64,000 bases of DNA from Nesterenkonia muleiensis (GCF_003600155.1 NZ_QWLD01000046.1:1-64000); one strand, 5' to 3'; counted from the first letter of the stretch, positions 30,840 to 40,493 are shown. Numbers and translations: made by a program. The notes: generated by a model from the sequence alone, not told the origin.

Positions 30840-32156
30840 ATGTCTGAGCTCGATGCCGAGGAACTGGCCGCCCGGCTCAGCGACCGCACACCGGCCGGCA
30901 TCGCCGAGCAGATCGGCCACCTGATCGAGCATAAGCTGCTGCCTGTGGACTCCCGGCTGCCCACAGTCCGGGATCTGGCACAGGAGTTGGGGGTCAGCGT
31001 AGGGACCATCGCCCAGGCGTGGAGCCTGCTGCGCGAGCAGGGCCTGGTCGAGACCCGACGCCGCGGCGGCACCCGGGTGCTTCCCCGGGCACGACGGCGC
31101 GCCGAAGACTTCACCGGCCCCGGCTCAGCGCTGAAGAAGCTCGGGTTCCTCACCATCGGCCTGTTCGATCCCGCTGAGCCTGCTGCCGGGCACGAATCCA
31201 CTCTGCGGATCATCGAGCTCGGCGAACAGCTCGGCTTCGACTCCGCCTGGCTGCGCCACCGCCACCTGCAGTTCGGCATCTCTTCGCCGGTAGCGGTCAT
31301 GGCCGCGGCCTCCCAGCGCACCTCCCGGATCGAGCTGGGCACTGCAGTCACCCCGCTGAGCTGGGAGAATCCACTGCGCCTGGCCGAGGACCTCGCGACC
31401 GTGGATGTCCTCTCCGGCGGGCGCATCAACCCGGGGTTCAGCGTCGGTGCGCCGATGCACTTTGACACTGTGCGTGAAGCCCTCTATCCGCACACCGCTG
31501 AGGCTGAGGACTTCAGCCACTCCCGCGCCGAGCGGCTGGCGGGGTTCATCGCCGGCGAGCCGGTGCGCGAGCTCTCCGGCAAAGATGGTGTGGTGGAGGA
31601 GTTCTCGAATCGGGTGGAACCCCACTCCCCCGGGCTGCGGCAGCGGCTCTGGTACGGAGCAGGAAGTCTGCGCTCTGCCCAGTGGGCCGGCCAGGCAGGG
31701 CTGAACCTGCTCTCCTCTTCGGTGCTGTTCCCGGACGACGACGCCGGAGACTCACCTGATTTCGCCGAGGTGCAGGCTCAGCAGATCCGCGCCTTCCGTG
31801 CCGCCCACCCTGATGGTGGGCGCGCCCGCGCCTCGCAGGGCCTGGTCGTGATTCCCACGGATTCGGCCAGCCGGGAGCAGGAGGCCAAGTACCGCGCCTA
31901 TGTCCAGGAGCGGACTCCACGCACTGGTGAACCGCAGCAGGCCGGCGCCAAGAGGATGATGTTCGCCCCGGATGTGATCGGCACCAGCGATGAGATCGCC
32001 GATGCTCTGCTTGCTCACGCCGGATACCTGGAAGTGGATGAGGTCGCCTTCGCCCTGCCCTTCAGCTTCGCTGAGGAGGACTACGTGCAGATCCTCACGG
32101 ATATCGCCGCCCGCCTCGGGCCTGCACTGGGCTGGAGGCCCCGATCCAACCGATGA
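30840..32156 (+). CDS. GntR helix-turn-helix fused to LLM-class flavin monooxygenase-like domain
   Basis: Residues about 15-85 are a GntR-type winged helix (AGIAEQIGHLIEHKLLPVDS, then LPTVRDLAQELGVSVGTIAQAW and GLVETRRRGGTRVLP). From about residue 98 the protein is a luciferase-like barrel (KKLGFLTIGLFDPAEPAAGH, SRIELGTAVTPLSWENPLRLAEDLATVDVLSGGRINPGFS, and the C-terminal GTSDEIADALLAHAGYLEVDEVAFALPF). The 438-residue length equals the sum of the two. The start at 30840 follows GGAGG by 10 bases, before the GntR part, so the fusion is in one frame. I infer a regulator that senses a flavin or monooxygenase substrate, or an enzyme that controls its own gene. Confidence 0.85.
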   Translation: MSELDAEELAARLSDRTPAGIAEQIGHLIEHKLLPVDSRLPTVRDLAQELGVSVGTIAQAWSLLREQGLVETRRRGGTRVLPRARRRAEDFTGPGSALKKLGFLTIGLFDPAEPAAGHESTLRIIELGEQLGFDSAWLRHRHLQFGISSPVAVMAAASQRTSRIELGTAVTPLSWENPLRLAEDLATVDVLSGGRINPGFSVGAPMHFDTVREALYPHTAEAEDFSHSRAERLAGFIAGEPVRELSGKDGVVEEFSNRVEPHSPGLRQRLWYGAGSLRSAQWAGQAGLNLLSSSVLFPDDDAGDSPDFAEVQAQQIRAFRAAHPDGGRARASQGLVVIPTDSASREQEAKYRAYVQERTPRTGEPQQAGAKRMMFAPDVIGTSDEIADALLAHAGYLEVDEVAFALPFSFAEEDYVQILTDIAARLGPALGWRPRSNR

Positions 32157-32195
32157 GCTGCCAATCCCTGACGACCTTCTCACCGTAATGTAGAT

Positions 32196-32774
32196 GTGAT
32201 GGCATTCTCACGGGCGGCTGCGGCCGACGATGACGCGCTCTTGGCGGCATTTGCCCTGGGCGATGAATCCGCGTCTGCGGCTTTCCTGCGGCGCTTCCAA
32301 GGACGCGTCTATGGCCTGGCGCTGTCGATCATCCGTGATCAGGCGATCGCTGAGGATATCAGCCAGGAGGTTTTCGTCCGTGCCTGGCGAGCAGCCCAGA
32401 GTTATGATCCCCGGCGCGGCACAGTGCTCACGTGGCTGCTGACGATCACCCGCAATGCCGCCATCGATGCGATGCGAGCCCGGCGCAGCATCCCGGCAGA
32501 GGACGAGATCCTCGACCATCTCCTCCACGCAACGCTCGACGCCGCTCCCGCCACGGAGGATCTTGCTCTCAACCGTGCAGAAGTGCAGTCCGCTCTGCGG
32601 TTCCTCCAGGGCATCTCGCGCCCACAGGCGCGGGCGGTCGTCCTTGCCACGCTGGGAGGATGCACTGCGGCTGAGATCAGCCGCCTCGAGGACATCCCAC
32701 TGGGCACAGCAAAAACACGGATTCGGGATGGACTGCGCCGCATACGGCAGCATTCGGAGGCAGCACATGACTGA
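32196..32774 (+). CDS. ECF-type RNA polymerase sigma factor
   Basis: The 192-residue protein has sigma region 2 (FLRRFQGRVYGLALSIIRDQAIAEDISQEVFVRAWRAAQSYDPRRG then VLTWLLTITRNAAIDAMRARR) and region 4 (RAVVLATLGGCTAAEISRLEDIPLGTAKTRIRDGLRRIR). It looks SigK/RpoE-like. The stop overlaps the next gene's start by 8 bp; that gene encodes a zinc anti-sigma factor, which should hold it inactive until a signal arrives. Confidence 0.93.
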   Translation: MMAFSRAAAADDDALLAAFALGDESASAAFLRRFQGRVYGLALSIIRDQAIAEDISQEVFVRAWRAAQSYDPRRGTVLTWLLTITRNAAIDAMRARRSIPAEDEILDHLLHATLDAAPATEDLALNRAEVQSALRFLQGISRPQARAVVLATLGGCTAAEISRLEDIPLGTAKTRIRDGLRRIRQHSEAAHD

Positions 32775-33435
32775 GACCTGGCACCCCGATACCGACCTGC
32801 TTGTGGATCTGGCCCTCGGTCACGCCCGAGCCGATACCAGCGACCGGATCACGCGCCACCTCTCTGAGTGCCGTGCCTGCCGAGGCGTCTACGACGAACT
32901 GCAGGAGGGATTGGAAGCTGTTCTTCCAGCTGCTCCCGAGACCACCGCACCGGCGGGCTTCGAATCCGGCGTGCTTGAGAGACTGCATCCGCCGCAGCAG
33001 ACAGCGCCCGCGCCCCATGCTCCGAAGACCCGCATGACGCTGGCAGCTGCAGCAGCCTGCCTATTGGGTGCCCTGATCGGAGGGACCGGCGTCTACGCCT
33101 ATGAACGAGGCACCTCTGAGCAGACGCAGAGCCCAGCACCCGAAGCTGAGCACACCGCAGAACTGGTCACCGCCGGCGGCGAGACCGTGGGCTGGGCCGC
33201 CGCCGGATACGGCGCCGAAGGGGCTGTGCTGATCCTGACGGTGGACGGCGGATCCGCTGGAGCCAGCTATACCTGCCTCGGAGTATTCGACGATCGGAGC
33301 ACCGAGGTTCTCGCCGAGTGGACGATCTACGAGGACAAGACGAGCATATGGGTGCTGGAGGAATCCGCCGATTCGCTGCAGCGGCTCGAGCTGCTCGATG
33401 ACTCAGGTGACGTGTGGGCGCAGGCGGAATGGTGA
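32767..33435 (+). CDS. Membrane anti-sigma factor with zinc-binding motif
   Basis: The 222-residue protein carries HLSECRACRG (His31, Cys35, Cys38), the HxxxCxxC signature of zinc anti-sigma domains. One membrane helix follows (MTLAAAAACLLGALIGGTGVYAY, about 95-118), then an extracytoplasmic domain with an AELVTAGGETVGWAAAGYGA start, similar in build to RskA-type C-terminal domains. It should bind the ECF sigma encoded just upstream and release it on an external cue. Confidence 0.9.
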   Translation: MTETWHPDTDLLVDLALGHARADTSDRITRHLSECRACRGVYDELQEGLEAVLPAAPETTAPAGFESGVLERLHPPQQTAPAPHAPKTRMTLAAAAACLLGALIGGTGVYAYERGTSEQTQSPAPEAEHTAELVTAGGETVGWAAAGYGAEGAVLILTVDGGSAGASYTCLGVFDDRSTEVLAEWTIYEDKTSIWVLEESADSLQRLELLDDSGDVWAQAEW

Positions 33436-33487
33436 GGAATCTGGGCCGGAGGCAATCCCTGCCGGGCGCGGGTCCGTAGTACTACTC

Positions 33488-33859
33488 GTGAAGCTCACCA
33501 CCATGCTGATGCTGACGGCGCGAATCGCCGCGCTGCTGACCCTCGCCTCGCTTGCTGCACTGTTCGCTTCGGCGGGGCTGCTCGTCCAGGACGCCCACGG
33601 ACTCACCCTGCACAGTACTGGCGCGGTGGGGATCCATATCTTCTCGGGGATACTTGCCGCGGCTCTGGCTGCACGCGCATGGGTGACGCGCTCAGGAGTC
33701 CGAACTGCGGCGGCTGCCGCAGCACTGTTCGGACTGAGCTTCGTCCAGGCCGCCCTGGGCAGTTATCTGACGATGGCACTGCACGTCAGCGGCTCTCTGG
33801 TGGTCACCGTACTCTCAGCGGGGATCACCTTCTGGGCCTTCACGACCCGAGCGCACTGA
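33488..33859 (+). CDS. Small four-span membrane protein with conserved-looking histidines
   Basis: The protein has 123 residues from GTG 33488. Four hydrophobic stretches carry His37, His42, His50 and His99 at or near helix ends (DAHGLTLHSTGAVGIHIFSG, MALHVSGSL). It lies between the anti-sigma factor and a cytochrome b5-like lipoprotein, so a heme-binding electron carrier of b-type is an appealing inference. A plain hypothetical membrane protein is equally compatible. An ATG at 33503 is an alternative start. Confidence 0.7.
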   Translation: MKLTTMLMLTARIAALLTLASLAALFASAGLLVQDAHGLTLHSTGAVGIHIFSGILAAALAARAWVTRSGVRTAAAAAALFGLSFVQAALGSYLTMALHVSGSLVVTVLSAGITFWAFTTRAH

Positions 33860-33900
33860 CCGGCAAGACCAGATCACCGACACAACGGATGGAGAACCGC

Positions 33901-34338
33901 ATGACGATCCTTGAGAATCGCCTGAGCCCGCACCGACTTATCGCCGCCCCGCTCGTGATCGGCGCCATGCTGCTGGCAGCAGGGTGCGCTGCCGACGAGC
34001 CCAGCACGGACACCGGCGACGGCGAAGCCGATACTGCGACCGCTGAGGAGAATGGCACCGACGACCCCGAAGACGACGAGGCTGAGCAGGGCGCCGCAGA
34101 CGGGGCGATGACGTTGGCAGAGGTTCAGGAGAACGACTCCGCAGACTCCTGCTGGGCGGTCATCGACCAGACGGTCTACGACCTCACAGACTGGATCGAC
34201 GCGCATCCAGGCGGGTCAGCCCGCATCGAAGAGCTCTGCGGCACCGATGCCACCGAGCAGTTCGCTCAGCAGCACGGTGGCCAGGACGGTCCCGAGAGTC
34301 AGCTCACGGAGTTCGAGGTCGGGCCCCTGGAGGACTGA
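33901..34338 (+). CDS. Lipoprotein with cytochrome b5-like heme-binding domain
   Basis: The 145-residue protein has a signal peptide ending in the lipobox LLAAGC (Cys29), an acidic Asp/Glu-rich linker (32-68) and a cytochrome b5-like domain. That domain has [23 protein letters not shown] with His102 in HPGG, and a second ligand His125 in AQQHGG. Cys84 and Cys113 could form a disulfide. It would sit on the outer face of the membrane as an electron carrier. It ends the sigma operon and overlaps the convergent isomerase gene by 35 bp. Confidence 0.88.
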   Translation: MTILENRLSPHRLIAAPLVIGAMLLAAGCAADEPSTDTGDGEADTATAEENGTDDPEDDEAEQGAADGAMTLAEVQENDSADSCWAVIDQTVYDLTDWIDAHPGGSARIEELCGTDATEQFAQQHGGQDGPESQLTEFEVGPLED

Positions 34339-35335
34339 CGCTGAAGGCTGCGTCGAAGGCGGCGGCCGAGGGTTCGAAGGCGTTGGCGCGGACGAAATCC
34401 AGGGCCTGCGGGGCGCCGATCAGCCGGTCCATTCCGGCGTCTTCCCACTCCACGGACAGCGGACCCCGGTAGTGAATGGCGTTGAGCATCCGGAAGGCGT
34501 CCTCCCAGGGCACATCGCCGCGGCCCACGGAGATGAAGTCCCAGCCACGGCGCGGATCGCCCCATGGCAGATGCGAGGACAGCCGTCCGCTGCGCCCGTC
34601 GGTCAACCGCTTCTTGGTGTCTTTGCAGTGCACGTGGTAGATCCGGTCCTGGAAGTCCCAGAGGAAGCCGACCGGGTCGATATCCTGCCAGACCATATGA
34701 GAGGGGTCCCAGTTCAGCCCGAAAGCCTCTCGGTGGCTGATGGCCTCCAGCGCCTGGTGGGTGCTCCAGTAGTCATAGGCGATCTCCGAGGGGTGAACCT
34801 CGTGGGCGAAGCGGACCCCGGCCTCGTCGAAGACGTCCAGGATCGGGTTCCACCGGTCCGCGAAGTCCCGGTACCCGGCCTCCACCAGCTCCTCTGAGAC
34901 CGGCGGGAACATGGCCACGTACTTCCAGCTGGCCGAACCGGTGAACCCGGTGACGGTCTTGACTCCGAGCCGGGCCGCAGCATGGGCGGTGGCTTTGAGC
35001 TCCTCCGCGGCGCGCTGACGCACACCCTCGGGATCGCCGTCACCCCAGACCCTGTCCGGAAGGATGTCCCGGTGCCGGGCGTCGATGGGGTCATCGCAGA
35101 CCGCTTGGCCCTTCAGATGGTTGGCGATCGCGTAGACCCGCAGACCGTTCTTCTCCAGGATGTCGAGCCGGTTCCGTACATATGAGTCGTCCTCGGCGGC
35201 CCTCCACGGGTCCAGGTGGTCGCCCCAGCTGGCAATCTCCAAGCCGTCATAGCCCCATTCCCCGGCCAGCCGCGCCACCTCCTCAAACGGCAGGTCGGCC
35301 CATTGACCGGTGAACAGTGTGACTGGTCGTCCCAT
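34304..35335 (-). CDS. Sugar phosphate isomerase/epimerase-like TIM-barrel protein
   Basis: The 343-residue AP endonuclease 2 family barrel has [36 protein letters not shown] at the start. Metal-ligand candidates are [15 protein letters not shown] and HVHCKDTK. Homologues isomerise or epimerise sugars or inositol derivatives. It is the last gene of the minus-strand uptake cluster and overlaps the convergent cytochrome b5 gene at its 3' end. Confidence 0.88.
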   Translation of the reverse strand: MGRPVTLFTGQWADLPFEEVARLAGEWGYDGLEIASWGDHLDPWRAAEDDSYVRNRLDILEKNGLRVYAIANHLKGQAVCDDPIDARHRDILPDRVWGDGDPEGVRQRAAEELKATAHAAARLGVKTVTGFTGSASWKYVAMFPPVSEELVEAGYRDFADRWNPILDVFDEAGVRFAHEVHPSEIAYDYWSTHQALEAISHREAFGLNWDPSHMVWQDIDPVGFLWDFQDRIYHVHCKDTKKRLTDGRSGRLSSHLPWGDPRRGWDFISVGRGDVPWEDAFRMLNAIHYRGPLSVEWEDAGMDRLIGAPQALDFVRANAFEPSAAAFDAAFSVSPPGARPRTP

Positions 35336-35371
35336 TGCTGTGCTCCTTAGGGGTTCTCACGAGGCGGGTGC

Positions 35372-36628
35372 TCAGTGGGCGGGTGCAGCGGCCCGGCCGT
35401 CGGGAACGGAGGCGGCGGCACCGTCCTGAACTGTGGGTGGTATGGGTGTCCAGCGGCTCTCTGCCGCGGAGGAGCGCTCCACGGCATCGAGAACCCGCTG
35501 GACATGCAGGCCGTCGTCAAAGCTGGGGCTCGGCGCGGTCCCAGAGCCCAGGGCGGTGAGCAGGTCGACCAGCTGGTGGGTGAACCCGTGCTCATAGCCG
35601 AGCCCGTGACCGGGGGGCCACCACGCCTCCAGATAGGGATGTTCCGGTTCGGTGACCTGGATCCGCCTGAAGCCGGCAGTGGTGGCGTCATCGGTGGCCT
35701 CGTAGAGGTTCAGGACGTTCATCTCCTCGAAGTCGAAGGCCAGCGCCCCGGTGGTTCCGGACACCTCGATGCGCAGCGCGTTCTTCCTGCCCCAGGCGTA
35801 GCGGCTGGCCTCCAGGGTAACCGGTGCTCCCGACTCCAGCCGTGCCAGGCCCAGGGCGACGTCGTCCACGGTCACCGGTCCGCGTGCGGTGCCTGCTGTG
35901 CCGTGGAGTCCGGAGAAGGACTCGGCCACCGGGCGTTCGGGGACGAAGGTGTCCAGCAGCCCCGAGACTCCGGCGAAGCGCTGACCGGTGATGAACATGG
36001 TCAGGTCCACCGCGTGGGCGCCGATGTCGCCCAGCGCCCCGGAGCCGGCCTTGGCCTTGTCCAACCGCCAGGACAGCGGGGCATTCTCATCGGCCAGCCA
36101 GTCCTGCAGGTACTGGGTCCGGACCTGACGGACCTCGCCGATACGGCCAGCGGCCACCAGCTGACGCGCCAGCTGGACAGCCGGGACGCGGCGGTAGGTG
36201 AAGCCGACCATGGAGTGCACCCCTGCGGCCCGGGCCCGGCGTGCGGTAGCGGCCATGGATTCGGCCTCAGCCACAGTGTTGGCCATGGGTTTCTCCACCA
36301 ACACGTGCTTGCCGGCCCTCAGTGCAGCCTCGGCGATCTCGGCATGGGTGTTGCCCGGGGTACAGATGTCCACCAGGTCGACGTCCTCCCGCTCCAGGAC
36401 ACGGCGCCAGTCGGTTTCTGACCCGGCCCAGCCAAGCTGCTCAGCCGCGGCCCGGGCGGCCCCCTCGCTGCGGCCGACCAGCACTGTCATCTCCGGGGTC
36501 AGCGGCAGATCGAAGAACCTCGGAGCGGTTCGCCATGCCTGGGAGTGCGCCCGCCCCATGAAGGAGTACCCGATCATGGCCACGCCGAGCCTCTTCTTCG
36601 CCGGAGGCGGCGTCAACTGCTGGTTCAT
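35372..36628 (-). CDS. Gfo/Idh/MocA family NAD(P)-dependent dehydrogenase
   Basis: The 418-residue protein opens RLGVAMIGYSFMGRAHSQAW (nucleotide-binding GxxxxG region). It has VDICTPGNTHAEIAEAALRAGKHVLVEKPMANT with the catalytic Lys in EKP, and GALGDIGAHAVDLTMFITG. It likely oxidises a sugar or polyol taken up by the adjacent ABC system; inositol is one candidate. Confidence 0.9.
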   Translation of the reverse strand: MNQQLTPPPAKKRLGVAMIGYSFMGRAHSQAWRTAPRFFDLPLTPEMTVLVGRSEGAARAAAEQLGWAGSETDWRRVLEREDVDLVDICTPGNTHAEIAEAALRAGKHVLVEKPMANTVAEAESMAATARRARAAGVHSMVGFTYRRVPAVQLARQLVAAGRIGEVRQVRTQYLQDWLADENAPLSWRLDKAKAGSGALGDIGAHAVDLTMFITGQRFAGVSGLLDTFVPERPVAESFSGLHGTAGTARGPVTVDDVALGLARLESGAPVTLEASRYAWGRKNALRIEVSGTTGALAFDFEEMNVLNLYEATDDATTAGFRRIQVTEPEHPYLEAWWPPGHGLGYEHGFTHQLVDLLTALGSGTAPSPSFDDGLHVQRVLDAVERSSAAESRWTPIPPTVQDGAAASVPDGRAAAPAH

Positions 36629-36639
36629 GCTTTGCCCCC

Positions 36640-37710
36640 TCAGGACTCGAAGGCGGAGTCTATGTACTGGTCCACATTCTCAGCGGTCACCACCGGTGCG
36701 TACAGCTGAATCTCCCGGGGCACCTCCAGCTGAACCAGATCGCCCATGGCCCGGCCCTGAGCCAGCAGGCGGGCCAACCGGATGCCATCAGCAGCCTGGG
36801 TCGAGGGATAGATAACCGTGGCTTCGACCACCGACTCCTCATCCTGAATCTCGCGCATCATATTGGCTGAGCCCGCCCCGCCGACCATGAAGAACTCATC
36901 GCGGCCGGCGTTCTCGATGGCAGCGAGCACCCCGACCCCCTGATCGTCGTCGTGGTTCCACAGGGCGTCGATCTCCGGGGCCGCCTGCAGCAGGTTGGCC
37001 GCGGCGGACTCACCCTCAGAGACGGAGAAGCCGCCGTCCACCCGGTGATCCACCTCCAGGCCGCAGTCGGCCAGCGCATCCTCGAAGCCGGCGCTGCGGT
37101 CCTGGGTCAGCGGCAGTGAGTCAATACCCGCCACTTCGGCCACCACGGCGTCGGAGTCGCCGTCCAGCCGTTCACAGATGTACTCACCGGCCGAGACTCC
37201 CATCCCGTAGTTGTCGCCGAGGATGGTGGTGCGGGCGGCGAACTCGGAGGAGAACTCACGGTCGACGTTGACCACCGGGATACCGGCCTCCATGGCGTCG
37301 ATGGCGACCTCTGTGAGCGCTGCGCCGTCGAAGGGCAGCACCACGATCGCATCGACGCCGTCGTTGATGAACTGCTCGATCTGACTGATCTGCAGATTGA
37401 CATCGTTGTCGCCTTCGGAGATGCGCAGGTCCACGTCCTCGAGCTCCTCGCCCTGTTCCTGGGCCGCCTGGGTGATGGCGCTCATCCAGCCGTGGCCGGC
37501 AGCCGGGCCCGAGTAGCCGATGACCACTTCTTCCCCCAGTTCGGCGTTGTCACCGACGAGCGCGGTGTCGGCGGTGCCGCCGCCGTCGTCATCATCATCG
37601 GCCACGGCGTCGGGGTCGTTGCTGAGGCAGCCGGAGACCAGCAGGCCGGCCGAGAGCAGGGCGGTGGCGGAGAGCCACCATGTCGGAGTGGTTGAGATGG
37701 TGCGAGTCAT
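36640..37710 (-). CDS. Sugar ABC transporter substrate-binding lipoprotein
   Basis: The signal peptide ends at the lipobox LLVSGC. The periplasmic-binding-protein type I fold follows (EEVVIGYSGPAAGHGWMSAI, IEQFINDGVDAIVVLPFDGAAL, IPVVNVDREF, ALWNHDDDQGVGVLAAIENAG), as in RbsB-like proteins. AAGGAGG precedes the ATG at 37710. It supplies ligand to the permease and ATPase encoded upstream. Confidence 0.92.
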   Translation of the reverse strand: MTRTISTTPTWWLSATALLSAGLLVSGCLSNDPDAVADDDDDGGGTADTALVGDNAELGEEVVIGYSGPAAGHGWMSAITQAAQEQGEELEDVDLRISEGDNDVNLQISQIEQFINDGVDAIVVLPFDGAALTEVAIDAMEAGIPVVNVDREFSSEFAARTTILGDNYGMGVSAGEYICERLDGDSDAVVAEVAGIDSLPLTQDRSAGFEDALADCGLEVDHRVDGGFSVSEGESAAANLLQAAPEIDALWNHDDDQGVGVLAAIENAGRDEFFMVGGAGSANMMREIQDEESVVEATVIYPSTQAADGIRLARLLAQGRAMGDLVQLEVPREIQLYAPVVTAENVDQYIDSAFES

Positions 37711-37803
37711 GTTTCCTCCTTGAAAACGGTATGGACTCAAGTGGTGGGTGAGTGATTCCTCGTAGGACGTGGGGACAGAGCCCGGAGAACCAGAGGCAGC
37801 TAA

Positions 37804-38970
37804 CTATCGTCGTTTCGCTTCACGGGAGAAGCGCTGCTGCAGCAGCACCGCGCCCACGATGATGCCTCCGGTCACCAGGGCCTGGACCGACTGGTCCAGA
37901 TTGTTCTGGATGAGCACATTGGTCAGCACCGCGAAGATGATCACGCCCAGCACAGTGCCGACGATGGTGCCTCGGCCGCCAACCAGCAGCGTGCCGCCGA
38001 TGACCACTGCGGCGATGGCGTCCAGCTCCATGAGGGAACCGTGGGTGGAACTGCCCGCTGTGGTGCGGGAGAGCATCATGACCGCACCGATGCCGGCGCA
38101 GAGACCGGCCAGGGTGAAGACCAGCATGGTGTGCCGCTTGACCTTGATGCCGGCCAGCCGGGCGGCCTCCGCGTTGCCCCCCACCGCGATGGTGCGGCGT
38201 CCGAAGGTGGTCCGGTTGAGCAGGAACCAGCCCGCCACGGCCACCAGGATGAAGATCCATACGATCACCGGAACACCCAGGATGCTGCGGCGGAAGGCGT
38301 TGGTGAATTCGGGGACGTTGACGATCTGGGTCTGCCGTCCGGAGATGATTTCGGCGAAACCCCGGGCTGCCACCAACATGGCCAGGGTGGCGATGAAGGG
38401 GACCACTTTTCCGTAGGCGATGATGATCCCGTTGACCAGCCCTGCACCGGCGCCGACTGCCAGCGCGGTGAGCACCAACACGATCCAATGCAGGTCATTG
38501 GCCATCGCCTGGGTGCCCAGGGTGGTTGCCCAGACGGTGGCCAGTCCCATCACCGAGCCGACGGAGAGGTCGATGCCCCCGGCGGTGATCACGAAGGTCA
38601 CCCCGATGCTGATCACCCCGATGACGGCGGCCTGGCTGAGGATCGTGGTCATATTGGACAGGCTGAGGAAGCGGTCTCCCCCGGTGGCGGCGCCGAGTGC
38701 GATCAGGGCGACCAGGGCCAGTACCAGGCCGAGGCTGTGCCCCAGGCTCAGTTGGAATGTCGGCGCGGCCTTCTGCTCAGAGTCCACCGGTCTGAGATCT
38801 CGCTCCACCGTGCTGGTTTCGCCGGTGGGCACAACCGCCTCGGTCCCTGACATGGCCCTCCCGGGCACGGACGTGTCCGGGTGAGACCCGGCCCGGGGTC
38901 CGCCACGGCCGCGTGCAGGGGCCGAGGCCTTCACGCCTGAAGCGTCGTGAGAGGTGTCTTCGGTGCTCAT
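37804..38970 (-). CDS. Sugar ABC transporter permease, RbsC-like
   Basis: The 388-residue protein has an unusually long soluble N-terminus of about 75 residues (Gly/Ala/Pro-rich). It then has the RbsC family spans, including FVITAGGIDLSVGSVMGLA and ALVNGIIIAYGKVVPFIATLAMLV and LDAIAAVVIGGTLLVGGRGTIVGT. The start overlaps the ATPase stop (ATGA). Confidence 0.92.
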   Translation of the reverse strand: MSTEDTSHDASGVKASAPARGRGGPRAGSHPDTSVPGRAMSGTEAVVPTGETSTVERDLRPVDSEQKAAPTFQLSLGHSLGLVLALVALIALGAATGGDRFLSLSNMTTILSQAAVIGVISIGVTFVITAGGIDLSVGSVMGLATVWATTLGTQAMANDLHWIVLVLTALAVGAGAGLVNGIIIAYGKVVPFIATLAMLVAARGFAEIISGRQTQIVNVPEFTNAFRRSILGVPVIVWIFILVAVAGWFLLNRTTFGRRTIAVGGNAEAARLAGIKVKRHTMLVFTLAGLCAGIGAVMMLSRTTAGSSTHGSLMELDAIAAVVIGGTLLVGGRGTIVGTVLGVIIFAVLTNVLIQNNLDQSVQALVTGGIIVGAVLLQQRFSREAKRR

Positions 38971-40493
38971 GCGGGGGCTCCTTCCATGACAAGGTCGAGC
39001 ACTTGGTGCTCATCGAGTGCTGCCGCTGGTCGCTGGTCGACGATCCTGCCGTCGGCGACCACTAGGATCTGGTCGGCCAGACCGAGCACTTCTTCGATTT
39101 CACTGGAGACCATCACCACGGCAGTTCCCTGGGCGGTCAGTTCACGAATGAGGGTGTAAATCTCGGCGCGGGCTCCGACGTCGACTCCGCGGGTGGGCTC
39201 ATCCAGCAGCAGCACCTGACAGCCGTGGACCAGCCAACGGGCGAGCATCGCCTTCTGCTGGTTGCCTCCGGAGAGGGTGCGGATCCGACGGTCCACATCC
39301 GGCGGGGACAGATGCAGCGACGTGGCCTGTTTCTTGGCCGCGCCGCGTTCGGCGGCTTCGCGCAGCCAGCCGCCGGCGGCGAAGCGGGCGAAGGTGGACA
39401 GGGTGATATTGCGGTAGATCGGCTCTTCCAGCAGCAGGCCCTGGCTCTTGCGCTCCTCAGGGGCAAGCCCGATACCGTGGCGCACCGCATCGGGGACGGA
39501 GCCTGCACGCAGCTGCCGGCCCTCCATTCGTACCGCACCGGCGGTGGGCTTGCGCGCCCCGTAGATGGTTTCAAGGATCTCCGAGCGGCCCGCCCCGACC
39601 AGTCCGGCCAGGCCGATGATCTCACCGGGACGGACGCTGAAGCTCACCGCCTCGAAGAGGCCGTCGACGGCGAGGTCCTCCACTGACAGCACAGGTGTCT
39701 CGCTGATGGCGCCGGTGGGTGCGCCGCCGAAGTCGGCCACCACCTCGTGACCGGTCATCAGCTCGATCAGTTCAGCAGTGGAAGTGTCCTCCACTGACAG
39801 GCCGGTGGCCACGGTGCGGCCATCCTTGAGCACAGTGATCCGGTCACCGATCCGCCGGATCTCCTCCAGCCGGTGAGAGATGTAGATCACCGCCACACCC
39901 TGCTGCTTGAGGGATATGACCACACGAAAGAGGTTTTCGACCTCTTCGGGGTCCAGGACTGCGGAGGGCTCGTCCATCACGATCAGCTTGGCATCATGGG
40001 AGAGCGCCCGGACCATGGAGACCACCTGCTTGCCGGCGGCGGGCAGACGCCCCACCTCCTGCTGCGCGGAGATCTCCGGGTGGCCGAGGCGGGCGAGGAG
40101 TTCGCGCGTCTGTGAGGCGGCGCTGCGCCGGTGCAGGACCCCTGCGGTGGCCATCTCATGACCGAGGAAGATGTTCTCCGCCACGGAGAGTCCATCCACC
40201 ACATCCAGTTCCTGGTACATGGTGGCCACGCCCAGCTGCAGGGCTGCCGTGGGGTTAGGGATGGAGGTGGGCTCGCCCATCCAGAGGATCTTGCCGTCGT
40301 CGGGCTGGTGCAGACCTGCCAGCGTCTTGATCAGGGTGGATTTGCCGGCACCGTTCTGCCCGAGTAGGCAGTGGACCTCCCCGGCGCGGATGTCGAGGGT
40401 GACCCCGTCGAGGGCTTTGGCGCCAGGAAAGTGTTTGGTGATTCCGCTCATCTGAAGCAGCGGAGCAGCCTGACCTTTTGTGATCATGCTCAC
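38967..40493 (-). CDS. Sugar ABC transporter ATP-binding protein, RbsA/MglA-like
   Basis: The 508-residue protein has two ATPase domains. The first has GQNGAGKST and signature VGRLPAAGKQ with VMDEPSAVLD. The second is degenerate at its P-loop (GLVGAGRSE) with LSGGNQQK and LLDEPTRGVD, the asymmetry normal for this subfamily. It is the first gene of the minus-strand uptake operon, facing the divergent ROK regulator. Confidence 0.94.
   Translation of the reverse strand: MSMITKGQAAPLLQMSGITKHFPGAKALDGVTLDIRAGEVHCLLGQNGAGKSTLIKTLAGLHQPDDGKILWMGEPTSIPNPTAALQLGVATMYQELDVVDGLSVAENIFLGHEMATAGVLHRRSAASQTRELLARLGHPEISAQQEVGRLPAAGKQVVSMVRALSHDAKLIVMDEPSAVLDPEEVENLFRVVISLKQQGVAVIYISHRLEEIRRIGDRITVLKDGRTVATGLSVEDTSTAELIELMTGHEVVADFGGAPTGAISETPVLSVEDLAVDGLFEAVSFSVRPGEIIGLAGLVGAGRSEILETIYGARKPTAGAVRMEGRQLRAGSVPDAVRHGIGLAPEERKSQGLLLEEPIYRNITLSTFARFAAGGWLREAAERGAAKKQATSLHLSPPDVDRRIRTLSGGNQQKAMLARWLVHGCQVLLLDEPTRGVDVGARAEIYTLIRELTAQGTAVVMVSSEIEEVLGLADQILVVADGRIVDQRPAAALDEHQVLDLVMEGAPA

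Noticed and set aside
35375-36421. A 348-codon plus-strand open frame, and a similar one at 40640-41701 on the minus strand
   Set aside because: Both are mirror frames of well-supported genes (the Gfo/Idh/MocA dehydrogenase and the ROK regulator).
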